A stretch of 64,000 nt of DNA from Stenotrophomonas bentonitica (lineage in GTDB: Bacteria; Pseudomonadota; Gammaproteobacteria; Xanthomonadales; Xanthomonadaceae), in assembly GCF_013185915.1 (NCBI RefSeq), contig NZ_JAAZUH010000001.1:1550001-1614000 (forward strand). The letters are read 5' to 3'. A program made the translations under genes and the position numbers. This document shows, in pieces, positions 1 to 8,566 of the stretch (position 1 is its first letter; every line of letters begins with the position of its first letter). Below the pieces are notes generated by a model, which saw only the letters and a program-made list of their open reading frames with translations, did not search any database and was not told the origin of the DNA.

Positions 1-286
1 GGCCGTAGGCGATCGGGACCACGGTCAGCCAGGCGCTGCTGCGGCCATCGCTGTCATGGCGGCGACCGTCGCCGTCGAAGTGGCTGTCGCTGTTGATCCG
101 GATCAGGTACGGCTCGACGAACGCATGGCCCTTGGGCATGCCGGCCGGGTTGGGGGTGATCAGCGGGCCCATGAAGTTGACGCCGTCCAGCGTGCGCTCG
201 TTGGCGGACGCAACGGCGGGCAGGCACAGGCCGGCGATCAGGGCGAAAGAAACAGGGCGCAGGGCACGCAGCGGGAAGAGCGTCAT
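1..286 (-). CDS. Secreted protein of unknown function, N-terminal part only
   Basis: The gene runs off the left edge, so only the first 95 or so codons are visible. The protein starts MTLFPLRALRPV and has a clear Sec signal peptide: a basic start, the hydrophobic stretch FALIAGLCLPAV and a likely cut after AVASA. The mature part contains a run near GHAFVEPYLI and a Asp/His/Arg-rich segment (DGDGRRHDSDG). Such short mature starts are seen in outer-membrane beta-barrel proteins of Xanthomonadaceae, but that assignment is an inference and I do not recognise the family with certainty. The start is the only ATG in frame before the signal peptide. Its promoter must lie in the non-coding stretch up to the terminator near 580. 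Confidence 0.6.
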   Translation of the reverse strand, partial: MTLFPLRALRPVSFALIAGLCLPAVASANERTLDGVNFMGPLITPNPAGMPKGHAFVEPYLIRINSDSHFDGDGRRHDSDGRSSAWLTVVPIAYG

Positions 287-841
287 GGATTGCCTCCGGG
301 GTGACAGGGGTGGTGCGGCAGGCCTATCCGCCGCACCGGCAATCTGCACAGGAAGCAATCTCGGAAAAATCGGTAAATCACGCGAATATCGCGTTCTGTG
401 CGCGAGCGCACGCACGAAAGTGTTCATCACGCCAACGGCTCTTTCGCGCCCGCCGGGCATGCCGGAACCGCTACAGAATTTCCATCGAAAGCGGCACGAA
501 GCGACGCAGCTGAAGGGGTGTTGAAATCGCGACGGCCAGAGCGGCGATGTCGCATTCGGCTGTCGCGATTGCGACAGCAAAAAAAAGCCCGGCCAGAGGG
601 CCGGGCTACCGGGATTCGTCACACCCCACGCGGTGAGCGCCACGGACAGACCGTGATCCGGACAACGGCGCCGCACTGGGTGGGTGTCTCTCCTCACCTA
701 CGCAAATGCAGTGCCGCTCTTCACTGTGACGCAGCGCGAACGCTACGCACCATCCGAAAAATCCGAATCCGTTGTAAGCGCGACTTCATTGGAGAAGTCG
801 ATCACATCGCGTGGGGCAGCGCGCGATTGCGTTACCCCGAA
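287..841. other. Intergenic region: promoter of the secreted gene and a terminator tail, possible small RNA
   Basis: No open frame here looks like a gene. The left half should hold the promoter of the leftward secreted-protein gene. The right half, read on the minus strand, contains a short hairpin at 781-800 (CGACTTC/GAAGTCG) and a potential stem pairing ACACCCAC near 690 with GTGGGGTGT near 628, and ends in a strong intrinsic terminator at 579-607. This could be a long 3' untranslated region of the methyltransferase gene or a separate small RNA. I could not match it to 6S, 4.5S, tmRNA or RNase P RNA. Confidence 0.4.
579..607 (-). terminator. Intrinsic terminator, minus strand
   Basis: Perfect 9-bp stem AGCCCGGCC/GGCCGGGCT with a 4-nt loop. 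Read on the minus strand it is followed by a run of eight T residues (the A run at 579-586). It would end transcripts entering from the right, that is from the methyltransferase gene or a small RNA in between. Confidence 0.85.
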
Positions 842-1675
842 TTACCGTTGCGCATACCAGTGCGACAACAACACCGCCGTTGCCGACGCAACGTTCAGAC
901 TTTCCACCGCACCGCTGCCCGGGATGGAGACCTGCATGTCGCAGGTCTGCGCCAACGCGCGGTCCATGCCCTCGCCTTCGGCGCCCATCACGTACACCAG
1001 CCGCTCCGGCAGGGTGGCCTTGAACAGGTTGTCGCCACCTTCCACGAGCGTGGCTGCCAGGCCAAAGCCGCCCGCGCGCAGTTCGTCCATCGCCTGTGGC
1101 AACGCGGGCAGGCGCACCAACGGCACCGCTTCGGCACCGCCTTCGGCCACGCGTGCTGCCGCGCCGGACAGCGCCAGCGTGGAATCGGGCGGCAGCAGCA
1201 GGCCGGCCACGCCGAAGTGCGCGGCCGAACGCAGGATCGCGCCGAAGTTGTGCGGGTTGCCCACGCCGTCCAGCCACAGCGCCAGCACCGGCTTGCCGCT
1301 GGGAAGATCAGCCATCCACTCGGCCAGCGACAGCATCGGCGCGCGCAGCACGTCGGCGACCACGCCTTCATGGTGGGTGGTGGCGGCGAGCTTGTTGAGG
1401 TCGCCCTCCTCCACCACGCGGTAACCCACGCGGTTGGCCACGCACCACTTCAGCAGCGGCTGCAGGCGCGGGATCAGCGCTTCGGCCAGGTACAGCTTGC
1501 GCAGTGCCTGCGGCCGACGTTCGAACAGGGCCTGCACGGCGTTCCAGCCGTACAGGCGCAGCTCGTCATTGCCGCGCCCCGGCGGTGGCGGGGTGCCGCC
1601 TTCGCGCGGCGGCAGCGGGGTGGCCCGCGGCGGTCGCGACGACGGACGGCGGGCGTTCTTCCAGGGATCATTCAC
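842..1675 (-). CDS. TrmH-family (SpoU) RNA 2'-O-methyltransferase
   Basis: A 277-residue SAM-dependent methyltransferase of the SPOUT superfamily, predicted to methylate a ribose in tRNA or rRNA in the cytoplasm. After a basic proline-rich leader there is a SpoU substrate-binding region (from DELRLYGWNAV to about residue 95). The three SpoU motifs follow: motif 1 DGVGNPHNFGAILRSA, motif 2 VMGAEGEGMD and motif 3 SLNVASATAVLL, which form the trefoil-knot cofactor site. The proposed start is GTG at 1675, which overlaps the stop of the upstream symporter gene by 8 nt and suggests translational coupling. The exact target nucleotide cannot be read from sequence; E. coli YfiF-like proteins are the nearest described architecture. 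Confidence 0.85.
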   Translation of the reverse strand: MNDPWKNARRPSSRPPRATPLPPREGGTPPPPGRGNDELRLYGWNAVQALFERRPQALRKLYLAEALIPRLQPLLKWCVANRVGYRVVEEGDLNKLAATTHHEGVVADVLRAPMLSLAEWMADLPSGKPVLALWLDGVGNPHNFGAILRSAAHFGVAGLLLPPDSTLALSGAAARVAEGGAEAVPLVRLPALPQAMDELRAGGFGLAATLVEGGDNLFKATLPERLVYVMGAEGEGMDRALAQTCDMQVSIPGSGAVESLNVASATAVLLSHWYAQR

Positions 1676-3185
1676 TACGGGACGGCTCCAGCTTGCGTTG
1701 ACGCCAGAAATCGGCGTTCTTGATGCCCAGGGCATCGGGGTCGAAGGTCGGGTCGAGGCCGAGCTTCTTCTGGCGCTCGTAATCGCGCAATGCGATCAGC
1801 GCCGGCTTCTGCACGATCAGGATCGCGACGATGTTCAACCAGGCCATCAGGCCGACGCCGATGTCACCGAGCGCCCACGCCATCTTGGCGTTGTGGAAGG
1901 CGCCGAAGATCACCATGCCGATGATGCCCAGGCGCAGCGCCAGCACGGTCAGCGGGCGCTTGCGGTTGTGGTTGATGTAGCTGAGGTTCGTTTCGGCCAT
2001 GTAGTAATAGGCCATGATGGTGGTGAAGGCGAAGAAGAAGATCGCGATCGCCACGAAGCCCGAGCCCCAGCCCGGCAGCACGGTTTCCACCGCGGCCTGT
2101 GCGTAGCCCGCACCTTCGGCCACGCCGGCCAGGCCGGCAAACACCGGTTCGGCACCGGGCACCGGCGAGTACACGTTGTAGGTGCCGGCGGCCAGGATCA
2201 GGAACGCGGTAGCGGTGCACACCATCATGGTGTCGAAGTAGATGGCGAAAGCCTGCACGTAACCCTGCTTGGCCGGGTGCGAAACTTCCGAGGCGGCCGC
2301 CGCATGCGGGCCGGTACCCTGGCCGGCTTCGTTGGCGTAGATGCCGCGCTTGACGCCCCACTCCACCGCCAGGCCCATCATGGCGCCGAACGCAGCGTGC
2401 GCACCGAAGGCGCTGCTGAACACGGTGCGGAACATGTCCGGCACGCGGTCGTAATTGAGGATCATGATGACGATGGCCATCAGGATGAAGCCGGCGGCCA
2501 TGAACGGCACCACGACTTCAGCGAAGTTGGCGATGCGCTTGACGCCGCCGAAGATCACCACGCCCAGCAGCAGGGCGACCACGATGCCGATGCCGAGCTT
2601 GAGGGCCTGCACCGACTCCATGCCCATGAACTGGCCGTCCAGCGGTCCGCACAGGGCGCCGCCACGGCAGGCGTTGATGATGCTGTCGGCGATGGCATTG
2701 GCCTGCACGCCGGGCATCAGGAACCCGGCGGCAACGATCGTGGCCATGGCGAAAGCGAGCGCGTACCACTTCAGGCCCATGGCCTTTTCGATGTAATACG
2801 CCGGGCCGCCACGGTAGCGCCCTTCGGCGTCCTTGGTCTTGTAGATCTGCGCCAGGGTGCATTCCACGTACGAGGTGGAGGCACCGAGGAAGCCCATCAC
2901 CCACATCCAGAAGATGGCACCGGGACCGCCGAAGGCGATGGCGGTGGCCACGCCGGCGATGTTGCCGATACCCATGCGGCCGGCCATGGACATGGCCAGG
3001 GCCTGGAACGAGGACACACCGGCGTCTGACTTTTCGCCCTGCACGGTGAGCCGGCACATTTCGAAGAAGCCGCGCAGCTGCATGAAGCGCGTGCGCACAC
3101 TGAAGAACAGGCCTGCAGCCAGGCACAGGAAAATCAGCGCCTTGCTCCAGATGATGCCATTGATGAACTCAACCACTGATTCCAC
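1668..3185 (-). CDS. AGCS-family sodium:alanine symporter
   Basis: A 505-residue inner-membrane transporter with about ten to eleven hydrophobic segments, the usual size for AGCS (AlsT/DagA) proteins. Family-typical stretches are visible: MAGRMGIGNIAGVATA in the first third, GPGAIFWMWVMGF just after, YANEAGQGTGPHAAAASE in the middle and FFFAFTTIMAYYY near the C-terminus. These proteins import alanine or glycine with sodium. The start ATG (MESVVEFING) is the first in frame. The downstream methyltransferase overlaps its stop by 8 nt. Substrate choice between alanine and glycine is not decidable from sequence. Confidence 0.93.
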   Translation of the reverse strand: MESVVEFINGIIWSKALIFLCLAAGLFFSVRTRFMQLRGFFEMCRLTVQGEKSDAGVSSFQALAMSMAGRMGIGNIAGVATAIAFGGPGAIFWMWVMGFLGASTSYVECTLAQIYKTKDAEGRYRGGPAYYIEKAMGLKWYALAFAMATIVAAGFLMPGVQANAIADSIINACRGGALCGPLDGQFMGMESVQALKLGIGIVVALLLGVVIFGGVKRIANFAEVVVPFMAAGFILMAIVIMILNYDRVPDMFRTVFSSAFGAHAAFGAMMGLAVEWGVKRGIYANEAGQGTGPHAAAASEVSHPAKQGYVQAFAIYFDTMMVCTATAFLILAAGTYNVYSPVPGAEPVFAGLAGVAEGAGYAQAAVETVLPGWGSGFVAIAIFFFAFTTIMAYYYMAETNLSYINHNRKRPLTVLALRLGIIGMVIFGAFHNAKMAWALGDIGVGLMAWLNIVAILIVQKPALIALRDYERQKKLGLDPTFDPDALGIKNADFWRQRKLEPSRSE

Positions 3186-3287
3186 GCGCTCTCTCCAGTC
3201 GGCGGAAAATGAAGGACGTCCCGTCGGCTGGAAGGGACCGGTCGATTCTCCATGATCGAGGCCCGGGCCGATAGGGGCGCAGGGCGG

Positions 3288-3308
3288 CCGGGCAGAGCCC
3301 GGCGCTAC
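3288..3308 (-). repeat. SMAG-type palindrome supplying a stop codon
   Basis: Stem CCGGGC/GCCCGG next to GCGC and a terminal GTAG read on the minus strand (3308-3305). The TAG of this GTAG is the stop codon of the GNAT gene, so the repeat has become part of the gene end. Confidence 0.75.
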
Positions 3309-3844
3309 GGCAGCCGGTCGCGCACCAACGCAAACCGCCGCAGGTCATGCAGCTGGCCCCGCTTGAACACCGCCGCGCGGGCGGTGCCCTCTTCCCTGAA
3401 CCCGTTGGCCAGGAGCACCCGGGCCGAGCCCTCGTTGAAATCCAGCACTTCGGCCTGCAGCCTGAACAGGCGCAGCTCGTCCATCACCCACGGCGCGAAC
3501 AGGGCCACCACCCGGCTCATCCAGCCCTGCCCCCAGTACGCCTGGCCCAGCCAGTAGCCGAGCTCGGCGGTATGCGCGCGCTCGGCCACGCCCGGCTGCG
3601 CGCCGATGCTGCCGCAGGCGGCGCCGTCGATCTCGATGGCCAGGTTGAGGGTGCCCGGGGTGAGGATGCGGCCGCCCAGGAAGGCTTCGCCGTCCTCGCG
3701 GGTGTACGGGAACGGGAAGCGGTCGCGCAGGCCGCGCGAGACCGCTTCGTCGTTGGCGTGCCGCAGCAGCGCGTCCAGATCGTCGCTGCGCCAGGGGCGC
3801 AGGACGAAGCCGGGACCGTGCAGCTGCGGCGCGTGGTCAGGCAT
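3305..3844 (-). CDS. GNAT-family N-acetyltransferase, RimJ/RimL-like
   Basis: A 179-residue acetyltransferase. The fold is recognisable from the opening substrate segment (GFVLRPWRSDDLDALLRHAND), the beta-strand pair around IEIDGAACGSIG and AELGYWLGQAYWGQG, the acetyl-CoA-binding turn in the GQGWMSRVV region and the closing VLDFNEGSARVLLANGFREEG typical of RimJ/RimL proteins. It overlaps the end of the RND permease gene by 8 nt, so it is the last gene of the efflux operon. Proteins of this class acetylate protein N-termini or small amines; the target here is unknown. The stop TAG lies inside a GTAG repeat. Confidence 0.88.
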   Translation of the reverse strand: MPDHAPQLHGPGFVLRPWRSDDLDALLRHANDEAVSRGLRDRFPFPYTREDGEAFLGGRILTPGTLNLAIEIDGAACGSIGAQPGVAERAHTAELGYWLGQAYWGQGWMSRVVALFAPWVMDELRLFRLQAEVLDFNEGSARVLLANGFREEGTARAAVFKRGQLHDLRRFALVRDRLP

Positions 3845-6800
3845 GGCCGCCTACAGATGGGGTTTCCGATTCCTGCTGCTCCAGCTCACGCGCCACCGCT
3901 TCCGGCGAACGGGTGTACGGAGCGAGCAGCGCGTAGAACGCCGGGACGACGAACAGCGAGAGGAAGGTGGAGACGGTGACGCCGAAGATCACCACGATGC
4001 CGATGGTGCCGCGGCTGGCCGAACCGGGGCCGCCGGCGACCACCAGCGGGATCGCGCCGACCACGGTGGCGATGGAGGTCATCAGGATCGGGCGCAGGCG
4101 CACCATGCACGACTCGACGATGGCGCGGTGCACGTCGCGGCCTTCGTCGCGCAGCTGGTTGGCGAACTCGACGATCAGGATGCCGTTCTTCGCGGCGAGA
4201 CCGACCAGCATGACGATGCCGATCTGACTGAACAGGTTGATGGTGCCCCCGCTCACGTACAGGCCGAGCAATGCGCCGAGCACGCCCAGCGGCACGGTGA
4301 GCATGATCACCAGCGGGTGGATGAAGCTTTCGAACTGCGCCGCCAGCACCAGGTACACCACCAGCAGCGCCATCGCGAAGGTCAGCAGCACCGCGCTGCC
4401 GGCGTTCTGGTATTCGCGGGATTCGCCCTTCCAGTCGATCTGCGCGTGCTGCGGCAGCTCTTCGCGGGCGGTCTGCTGGGCCCAGGCTATGGCTTCGCCG
4501 AGCGGGTAGCCCGGGGCCAGGCCGGCGCTGATGGTGATCGAGCGCAGGCGGTTGAAGCGGTTGAGGTTGCCCGCTTCGGCCACTTCGCTGAGCGTGACCA
4601 GGTTGGACAGCGGCACCAGTTCGCCACTGCTGGCGCGCACGCGGATGGCGGCGAGGTCGTCCGGGCTGGCGCGGCCTTCGCGACCGGCCTGGACCAGCAC
4701 GTCGTACTCTTCGCCGTTGTCGACGAAGGTGGTGACGCGGCGGGAACCCATCATGGTTTCCAACGCCGAACCAATCGCGGTGACCGAGACGCCGAGGTCG
4801 GCCGCACGCTGGCGGTCGATGTTCACGCGCATCTGCGGGCGGGTTTCCTTATAGTCCGAATCAGGACCGACCAGGCCCGGGTTGTCGGCCATGCGCGCAA
4901 GCATGCGGTCGCGCCACTGCGCGATCTCGGCGTACTCGGGACCGCCCAGCACGATCTGGAACGGCTGGCCGCCACTGCGGACCAGGCCGCCACCGACCTG
5001 GGTGCGCACGCGCACGCCACGGATGCCGTCCAGGCTCTTCTGCAGTTCGGCGGCGACTTCCGGGGTGTCGGTGGTGCGTTCGCGCCACGGCTGCAGGAAC
5101 ACGCTGATGCGGCCGGTGTGCATTTCTTCGCTGGCACCGAAGCCGCCGGGCACGCGCGGGTTGGCGCGCACGATGGGTTTGTCGTCGCCGACGAACCCGG
5201 CCACGATCTTTTCCACTTCCTGCACCTGGCCGACGGTGTAGTCGTAGCCGGCGCCCTCCGGGCCGTCGATCATGATCTGGAACGAGCCTCGGTCTTCGGC
5301 CGGGGCCAGTTCGGAGGGCAGCACCTTGAGCAGCAGCGCGCTGGCAGCCAGCGACAGCACCATCACCGCGACATAGACCCAGATCTTGCCGACGTGGGCG
5401 TCGAGCACGCGACCGTAGGAAGCCGAGACGCGGTCCAGGTTGCGGTTGATCAGTCCGTGCAGGCCCTTGGGCGCCTGGCCGGTGTGCGGCTTGAGCAGCT
5501 TGGAGGCCATCATCGGGGTGAGGGTCAGCGAGACGAACGCCGACAGCGCCACGGCAGATGCCAGCGCGACCGCCAGTTCGCGGAACAGGCGCCCGGTGTT
5601 GCCTTCCAGGAAGCCTACCGGCAGGAACACGGCGACCAATACGGCGGTGGTGGCGATGACCGCGAAGGCCACCTGCGCGGTACCGCGCTTGGAGGCGACC
5701 AGCGGGGGTTCGCCGAGGTCGATGCGCCGTTGGACGTTTTCGACCACGACGATGGCGTCGTCGACCACCAGGCCGATACACAGCACCAGCGCCAGCAGGG
5801 TGAGCAGGTTGATCGAGAAGCCGAAGGCGTACAGCGCGATGAAGGCGGCGACCAGGCAGACCGGGACGGTCACGGCGGGAATCAGCGCGGCGCGGAAACT
5901 GCCGAGGAACAGCCAGATCACCACCAGCACCAGCAGCATCGCTTCCACCAGGGTGGCGTAGACGCGGTCGACGGCGGCTTCGATGAAGGTGGTGTTGTCA
6001 AAGGCGACGAAGATGTGGGTGCCTTCGGGCAGGGTCTGCCCTACCCGCTCGGCTTCGGCGCGCGCGGTGCGGGCCACGTCCAGCGAGTTGGCGGTGGAGG
6101 TCTTGACGATGCCCAGGCCGATGCCGGGTTCGCCGTTGCTGCGGTAATAGGCGCGGCGCTCGGACGAGGCGAGTTCGATCTTGGCCACGTCGCCCATGCG
6201 CACGACGTAGCCGTCGCTGCCCTTGCCGAGCGGGATGGTGGCGAAGTCTTCGGGCTTCACGTAATTGCGCTCGACGCGCAGGGTGAAGTCGCGGTCGGCC
6301 GATTCGATGCGGCCGGCCGGCAGTTCGACGTTCTCGTTGCGCAGCGCGGTTTCGACGTCGCCGACGGTGAGGCCGCGCGCGGCGAGCTGGTCGCGGTCGA
6401 GCCAGATGCGCATGGCGTAGCGCTGGCGGCCACCGATGCGGACCTGGGCGACGCCGTCGAGGCTGGAGAAGCGGTCGACCACGTAGCGGTCGGCGTAGTC
6501 GCTCAGCTCCAGCGTGTTCATGCTGGAGCTGGTCATGTTGAACCAGATGATCGGGTCGGCGTCGCTCTCGACCTTGGCGATTTCCGGCGGGCGTGCCTCT
6601 TCGGGCATGCGGTCGGCGACGCGGCTGACGGCGTCGCGGACGTCGTTGGCGGCGGCTTCGATGTCGCGGTTGGAGGTGAACTCGATGCTGACCTGCGAGC
6701 GCCCGTTGGAGCTGCGCGCGTTGATGGTGTCGATGCCTTCGATGCCGGCCAGGGCATCTTCGAGCACCTGGGTGATGCGGCTTTCGATGACGGCGGCGGA

Positions 6801-6962
6801 GGCGCCGGTGTAGTCGACCGAGACCGAGACGATCGGCGGGTCGATGGCGGGCAGTTCGCGCAGGGTCAGGCGGGTGAACGACATGATGCCGAGCACCACC
6901 AGCAGCAGGCTCATCACCACGGCGAACACCGGCCGCTGGATGGAGATGTTGGAGAGTTTCAT
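3837..6962 (-). CDS. RND efflux permease, HAE-1 (AcrB-like) family
   Basis: A 1041-residue inner-membrane drug/proton antiporter, the standard length. The first transmembrane helix (PVFAVVMSLLLVVLGIM) is followed by the porter domain, and the proton-relay pair in helix 4 is present as D401-D402 in LVVDDAIVVVENVQRR. The second half repeats the architecture and includes LVGLAAKNGILIVEFAN. The start overlaps the stop of the adaptor gene by 4 nt. No outer-membrane channel gene is linked, so the pump must borrow a TolC-like protein encoded elsewhere, as several Stenotrophomonas Sme pumps do. Drug spectrum cannot be predicted, and I do not assign a specific sme name. Confidence 0.95.
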   Translation of the reverse strand: MKLSNISIQRPVFAVVMSLLLVVLGIMSFTRLTLRELPAIDPPIVSVSVDYTGASAAVIESRITQVLEDALAGIEGIDTINARSSNGRSQVSIEFTSNRDIEAAANDVRDAVSRVADRMPEEARPPEIAKVESDADPIIWFNMTSSSMNTLELSDYADRYVVDRFSSLDGVAQVRIGGRQRYAMRIWLDRDQLAARGLTVGDVETALRNENVELPAGRIESADRDFTLRVERNYVKPEDFATIPLGKGSDGYVVRMGDVAKIELASSERRAYYRSNGEPGIGLGIVKTSTANSLDVARTARAEAERVGQTLPEGTHIFVAFDNTTFIEAAVDRVYATLVEAMLLVLVVIWLFLGSFRAALIPAVTVPVCLVAAFIALYAFGFSINLLTLLALVLCIGLVVDDAIVVVENVQRRIDLGEPPLVASKRGTAQVAFAVIATTAVLVAVFLPVGFLEGNTGRLFRELAVALASAVALSAFVSLTLTPMMASKLLKPHTGQAPKGLHGLINRNLDRVSASYGRVLDAHVGKIWVYVAVMVLSLAASALLLKVLPSELAPAEDRGSFQIMIDGPEGAGYDYTVGQVQEVEKIVAGFVGDDKPIVRANPRVPGGFGASEEMHTGRISVFLQPWRERTTDTPEVAAELQKSLDGIRGVRVRTQVGGGLVRSGGQPFQIVLGGPEYAEIAQWRDRMLARMADNPGLVGPDSDYKETRPQMRVNIDRQRAADLGVSVTAIGSALETMMGSRRVTTFVDNGEEYDVLVQAGREGRASPDDLAAIRVRASSGELVPLSNLVTLSEVAEAGNLNRFNRLRSITISAGLAPGYPLGEAIAWAQQTAREELPQHAQIDWKGESREYQNAGSAVLLTFAMALLVVYLVLAAQFESFIHPLVIMLTVPLGVLGALLGLYVSGGTINLFSQIGIVMLVGLAAKNGILIVEFANQLRDEGRDVHRAIVESCMVRLRPILMTSIATVVGAIPLVVAGGPGSASRGTIGIVVIFGVTVSTFLSLFVVPAFYALLAPYTRSPEAVARELEQQESETPSVGGHA

Positions 6963-8149
6963 CCGGCGGTGCCCGTGCTGGCCGCCGGTGCGGCGGTGGC
7001 GCTGACCGGGCTGCGGACGGTGCCGGCCGGTGCCGGGTCGGTGGCCTTTTCAGCCGGTGCCGATGCCGGAGCGTCCGCAGGCGCGGCTGCCGGTGCGTTG
7101 CCTGGCGCAGGTGCGGCGCTGTCTTCGACCTTCAGGCCGGGACGCAGCTTGCCGGTGCCGTCGACGACGATACGCTCGCCGGCCTTGAGGCCTTCGCGGA
7201 TTTCGACGACGCCGGAGCGGCGCGCGCCGCTGACGACGTCGACGCGTTCGACGACGTGGTCGGGCTTGACGCGGTAGACAAAGGAGTCGCGACCGACCTG
7301 GACGACGGCGATTTCGGGAATGACCAGGGCCTGGCGTTCGGGACGGAACATGCGCACGTCGAGCAGCATGCCGGGACGCAGGGCGTGGTCGCTGTTGATG
7401 AAGTCGGCGCGGACGGTGACGGCGCGGGTGCCGGGGTCGACGCGGGTGTCGATGGTGGCCACTTCGCCTTCGAAGGTGCGGCCCGGGTAGGCAACGCTGG
7501 TTGCGCTGACCTTGTCGCCCTTGGCCAGCGAAGCGAGTTCGGCTTCGGGGACCTGGAAGTCGACGTGCATGCGTTCGATGTCGTCGAGGGTGGCGATGAC
7601 GGTGGTGGGGGTGACCAGCGAGCCTTCGCTGACCTGGCGGATGCCGAGCACGCCGGCGAACGGTGCACGGACGCGGCGGTCGCCGATGTCGGACTGCATT
7701 TCGCGGACGCGGGCTTCGGCGGCGTCGCGGATGGCGCGCTGGGTGTCGAGGGTGGCGCTGGCGACGAGCTGCTGGGCGGCGAGCTCGCGCTGGCGCTTGT
7801 AGAGCTGGTCGGCTTCGGCAAAGGTGGCCTGGGCCTGGACCAGTGCGGCTTCCTGGGCCTGGCCACGCAGGGTGACCAGGGGGGTGCCGGCGGAGACCTG
7901 CTGGCCGCTTTCAAAATGGACGGCTTCGATGATTTCGCTGACCTTGGCGGTGACGGTCACCGATTCGCGGGCCTTGGCGGTACCGAGCGCCTGGAGGGTG
8001 TCGCTCCAGGCGGAGGTCTGGACGACCTGGGTGGTCACGGGGACGACTTCGGCCTGCCGGCGGGCGTTCTCGCCTTTGCCGCCGCCACACCCGGCCAGGA
8101 TGACCAGGCCGAGGCCAGCTACGATGCGCGCGATGTTGCGTCCCGACAT
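6959..8149 (-). CDS. RND efflux periplasmic adaptor (membrane-fusion) lipoprotein
   Basis: A 396-residue adaptor that links the RND permease to an outer-membrane channel. The N-terminus (MSGRNIARIVAGLGLVILAGC) is a lipoprotein signal with lipobox LAGC. It is followed by the first half of the biotinyl-lipoyl domain, a coiled-coil hairpin (AALVQAQATFAEADQLYKRQ... to REMQSDIG), the second lipoyl half beginning VRAPFAGVLGIRQV, and the beta-barrel and membrane-proximal domains. The C-terminal tail is rich in Ala and Pro. I chose ATG at 8149, with AAGG about 15 nt upstream, over an in-frame TTG 33 nt earlier because it places the lipobox correctly. No regulator gene is adjacent. Confidence 0.93.
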   Translation of the reverse strand: MSGRNIARIVAGLGLVILAGCGGGKGENARRQAEVVPVTTQVVQTSAWSDTLQALGTAKARESVTVTAKVSEIIEAVHFESGQQVSAGTPLVTLRGQAQEAALVQAQATFAEADQLYKRQRELAAQQLVASATLDTQRAIRDAAEARVREMQSDIGDRRVRAPFAGVLGIRQVSEGSLVTPTTVIATLDDIERMHVDFQVPEAELASLAKGDKVSATSVAYPGRTFEGEVATIDTRVDPGTRAVTVRADFINSDHALRPGMLLDVRMFRPERQALVIPEIAVVQVGRDSFVYRVKPDHVVERVDVVSGARRSGVVEIREGLKAGERIVVDGTGKLRPGLKVEDSAAPAPGNAPAAAPADAPASAPAEKATDPAPAGTVRSPVSATAAPAASTGTAG

Positions 8150-8357
8150 GAAAAACAACCCTTGATCTTTCTTGACCGGCAAGTGTAGCCACCGGGCCTG
8201 TCGGGTATATGTGCCAAGCGTTTACCGGACCCTTCACATCGGTGGGTGACATGCGCAACCCCTTTCGTGCTGGGGGTTTTCCGGTGTGTAACGGCGTGTG
8301 TCAGCGAGTGTCGGATTGCGTCGGAACAGAGCCGTGGACCGGAAGGGATGCCAGCCC

Positions 8358-8505
8358 GGTAGAGTCGGTTCCCAAACGACTGCCGATAGGGCCAATCGGC
8401 ACGGTAACGCATGACCCCCGAGCGAAAAAGCGCCTCTGCGGTCCGGGGCCATGCGTCACCGTGCCGATCACCTTCCCGTGCGGTCGTTTGGGAAGCGACC
8501 CTACC
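8358..8505. repeat. Long imperfect palindrome, arms of about 65 nt
   Basis: The left arm from 8358 (GGTAGAGTCGGTTCCCAAAC...) matches the reverse complement of the right arm ending at 8505 (GGTAGGGTCGCTTCCCAAAC...). The arms agree again through ATCGGCACGGT, ACGCATG and CCCC. Between the matching blocks are 10-15 nt unmatched bulges, and the central loop is about 27 nt. Both outer ends carry GGTAG, so this looks like two facing GTAG-type repeats. Confidence 0.75.
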
Positions 8506-8529
8506 AAAGCAGTGCCCCCTCATCGTTAG

Positions 8530-8553
8530 CGGTGCACCGTCCGTGGTGCACCG
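8530..8553. repeat. Hairpin after the copper-receptor gene
   Basis: Perfect 9-bp inverted repeat CGGTGCACC/GGTGCACCG with a 6-nt loop, 13 nt beyond the stop of the leftward receptor gene. No T run follows on the minus strand, so terminator function is uncertain. Confidence 0.5.
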
Positions 8554-8566
8554 CCGTTGATCGCTG

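Larger units (their letters stand above)
8150..8566. other. Intergenic region between adaptor and copper-receptor genes
   Basis: No gene seen. The right part (8150-8300) should contain the promoter of the efflux operon. The centre is a large interrupted palindrome (8358-8505) and a separate 9-bp hairpin (8530-8553). Confidence 0.5.

Noticed and set aside
91..106. FNR-like sequence TTGATCCGGATCAG
   Set aside because: It lies inside the coding sequence of the secreted protein (Leu-Ile-Arg-Ile codons) and has one mismatch, so it is probably chance.
287..841. tRNA, 6S, 4.5S or RNase P RNA
   Set aside because: No cloverleaf and none of the conserved core motifs of these RNAs could be found on either strand.
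3606..7277. Very long plus-strand open frame opposite the RND genes
   Set aside because: It is antisense to well-supported permease and adaptor genes, is rich in His/Arg/Gln/Asp/Val typical of GC-rich shadow frames, and matches no family.
6959..8182. TTG start for the efflux adaptor
   Set aside because: The ATG at 8149 gives a proper lipoprotein signal; the 11 extra residues would place charged residues before it.
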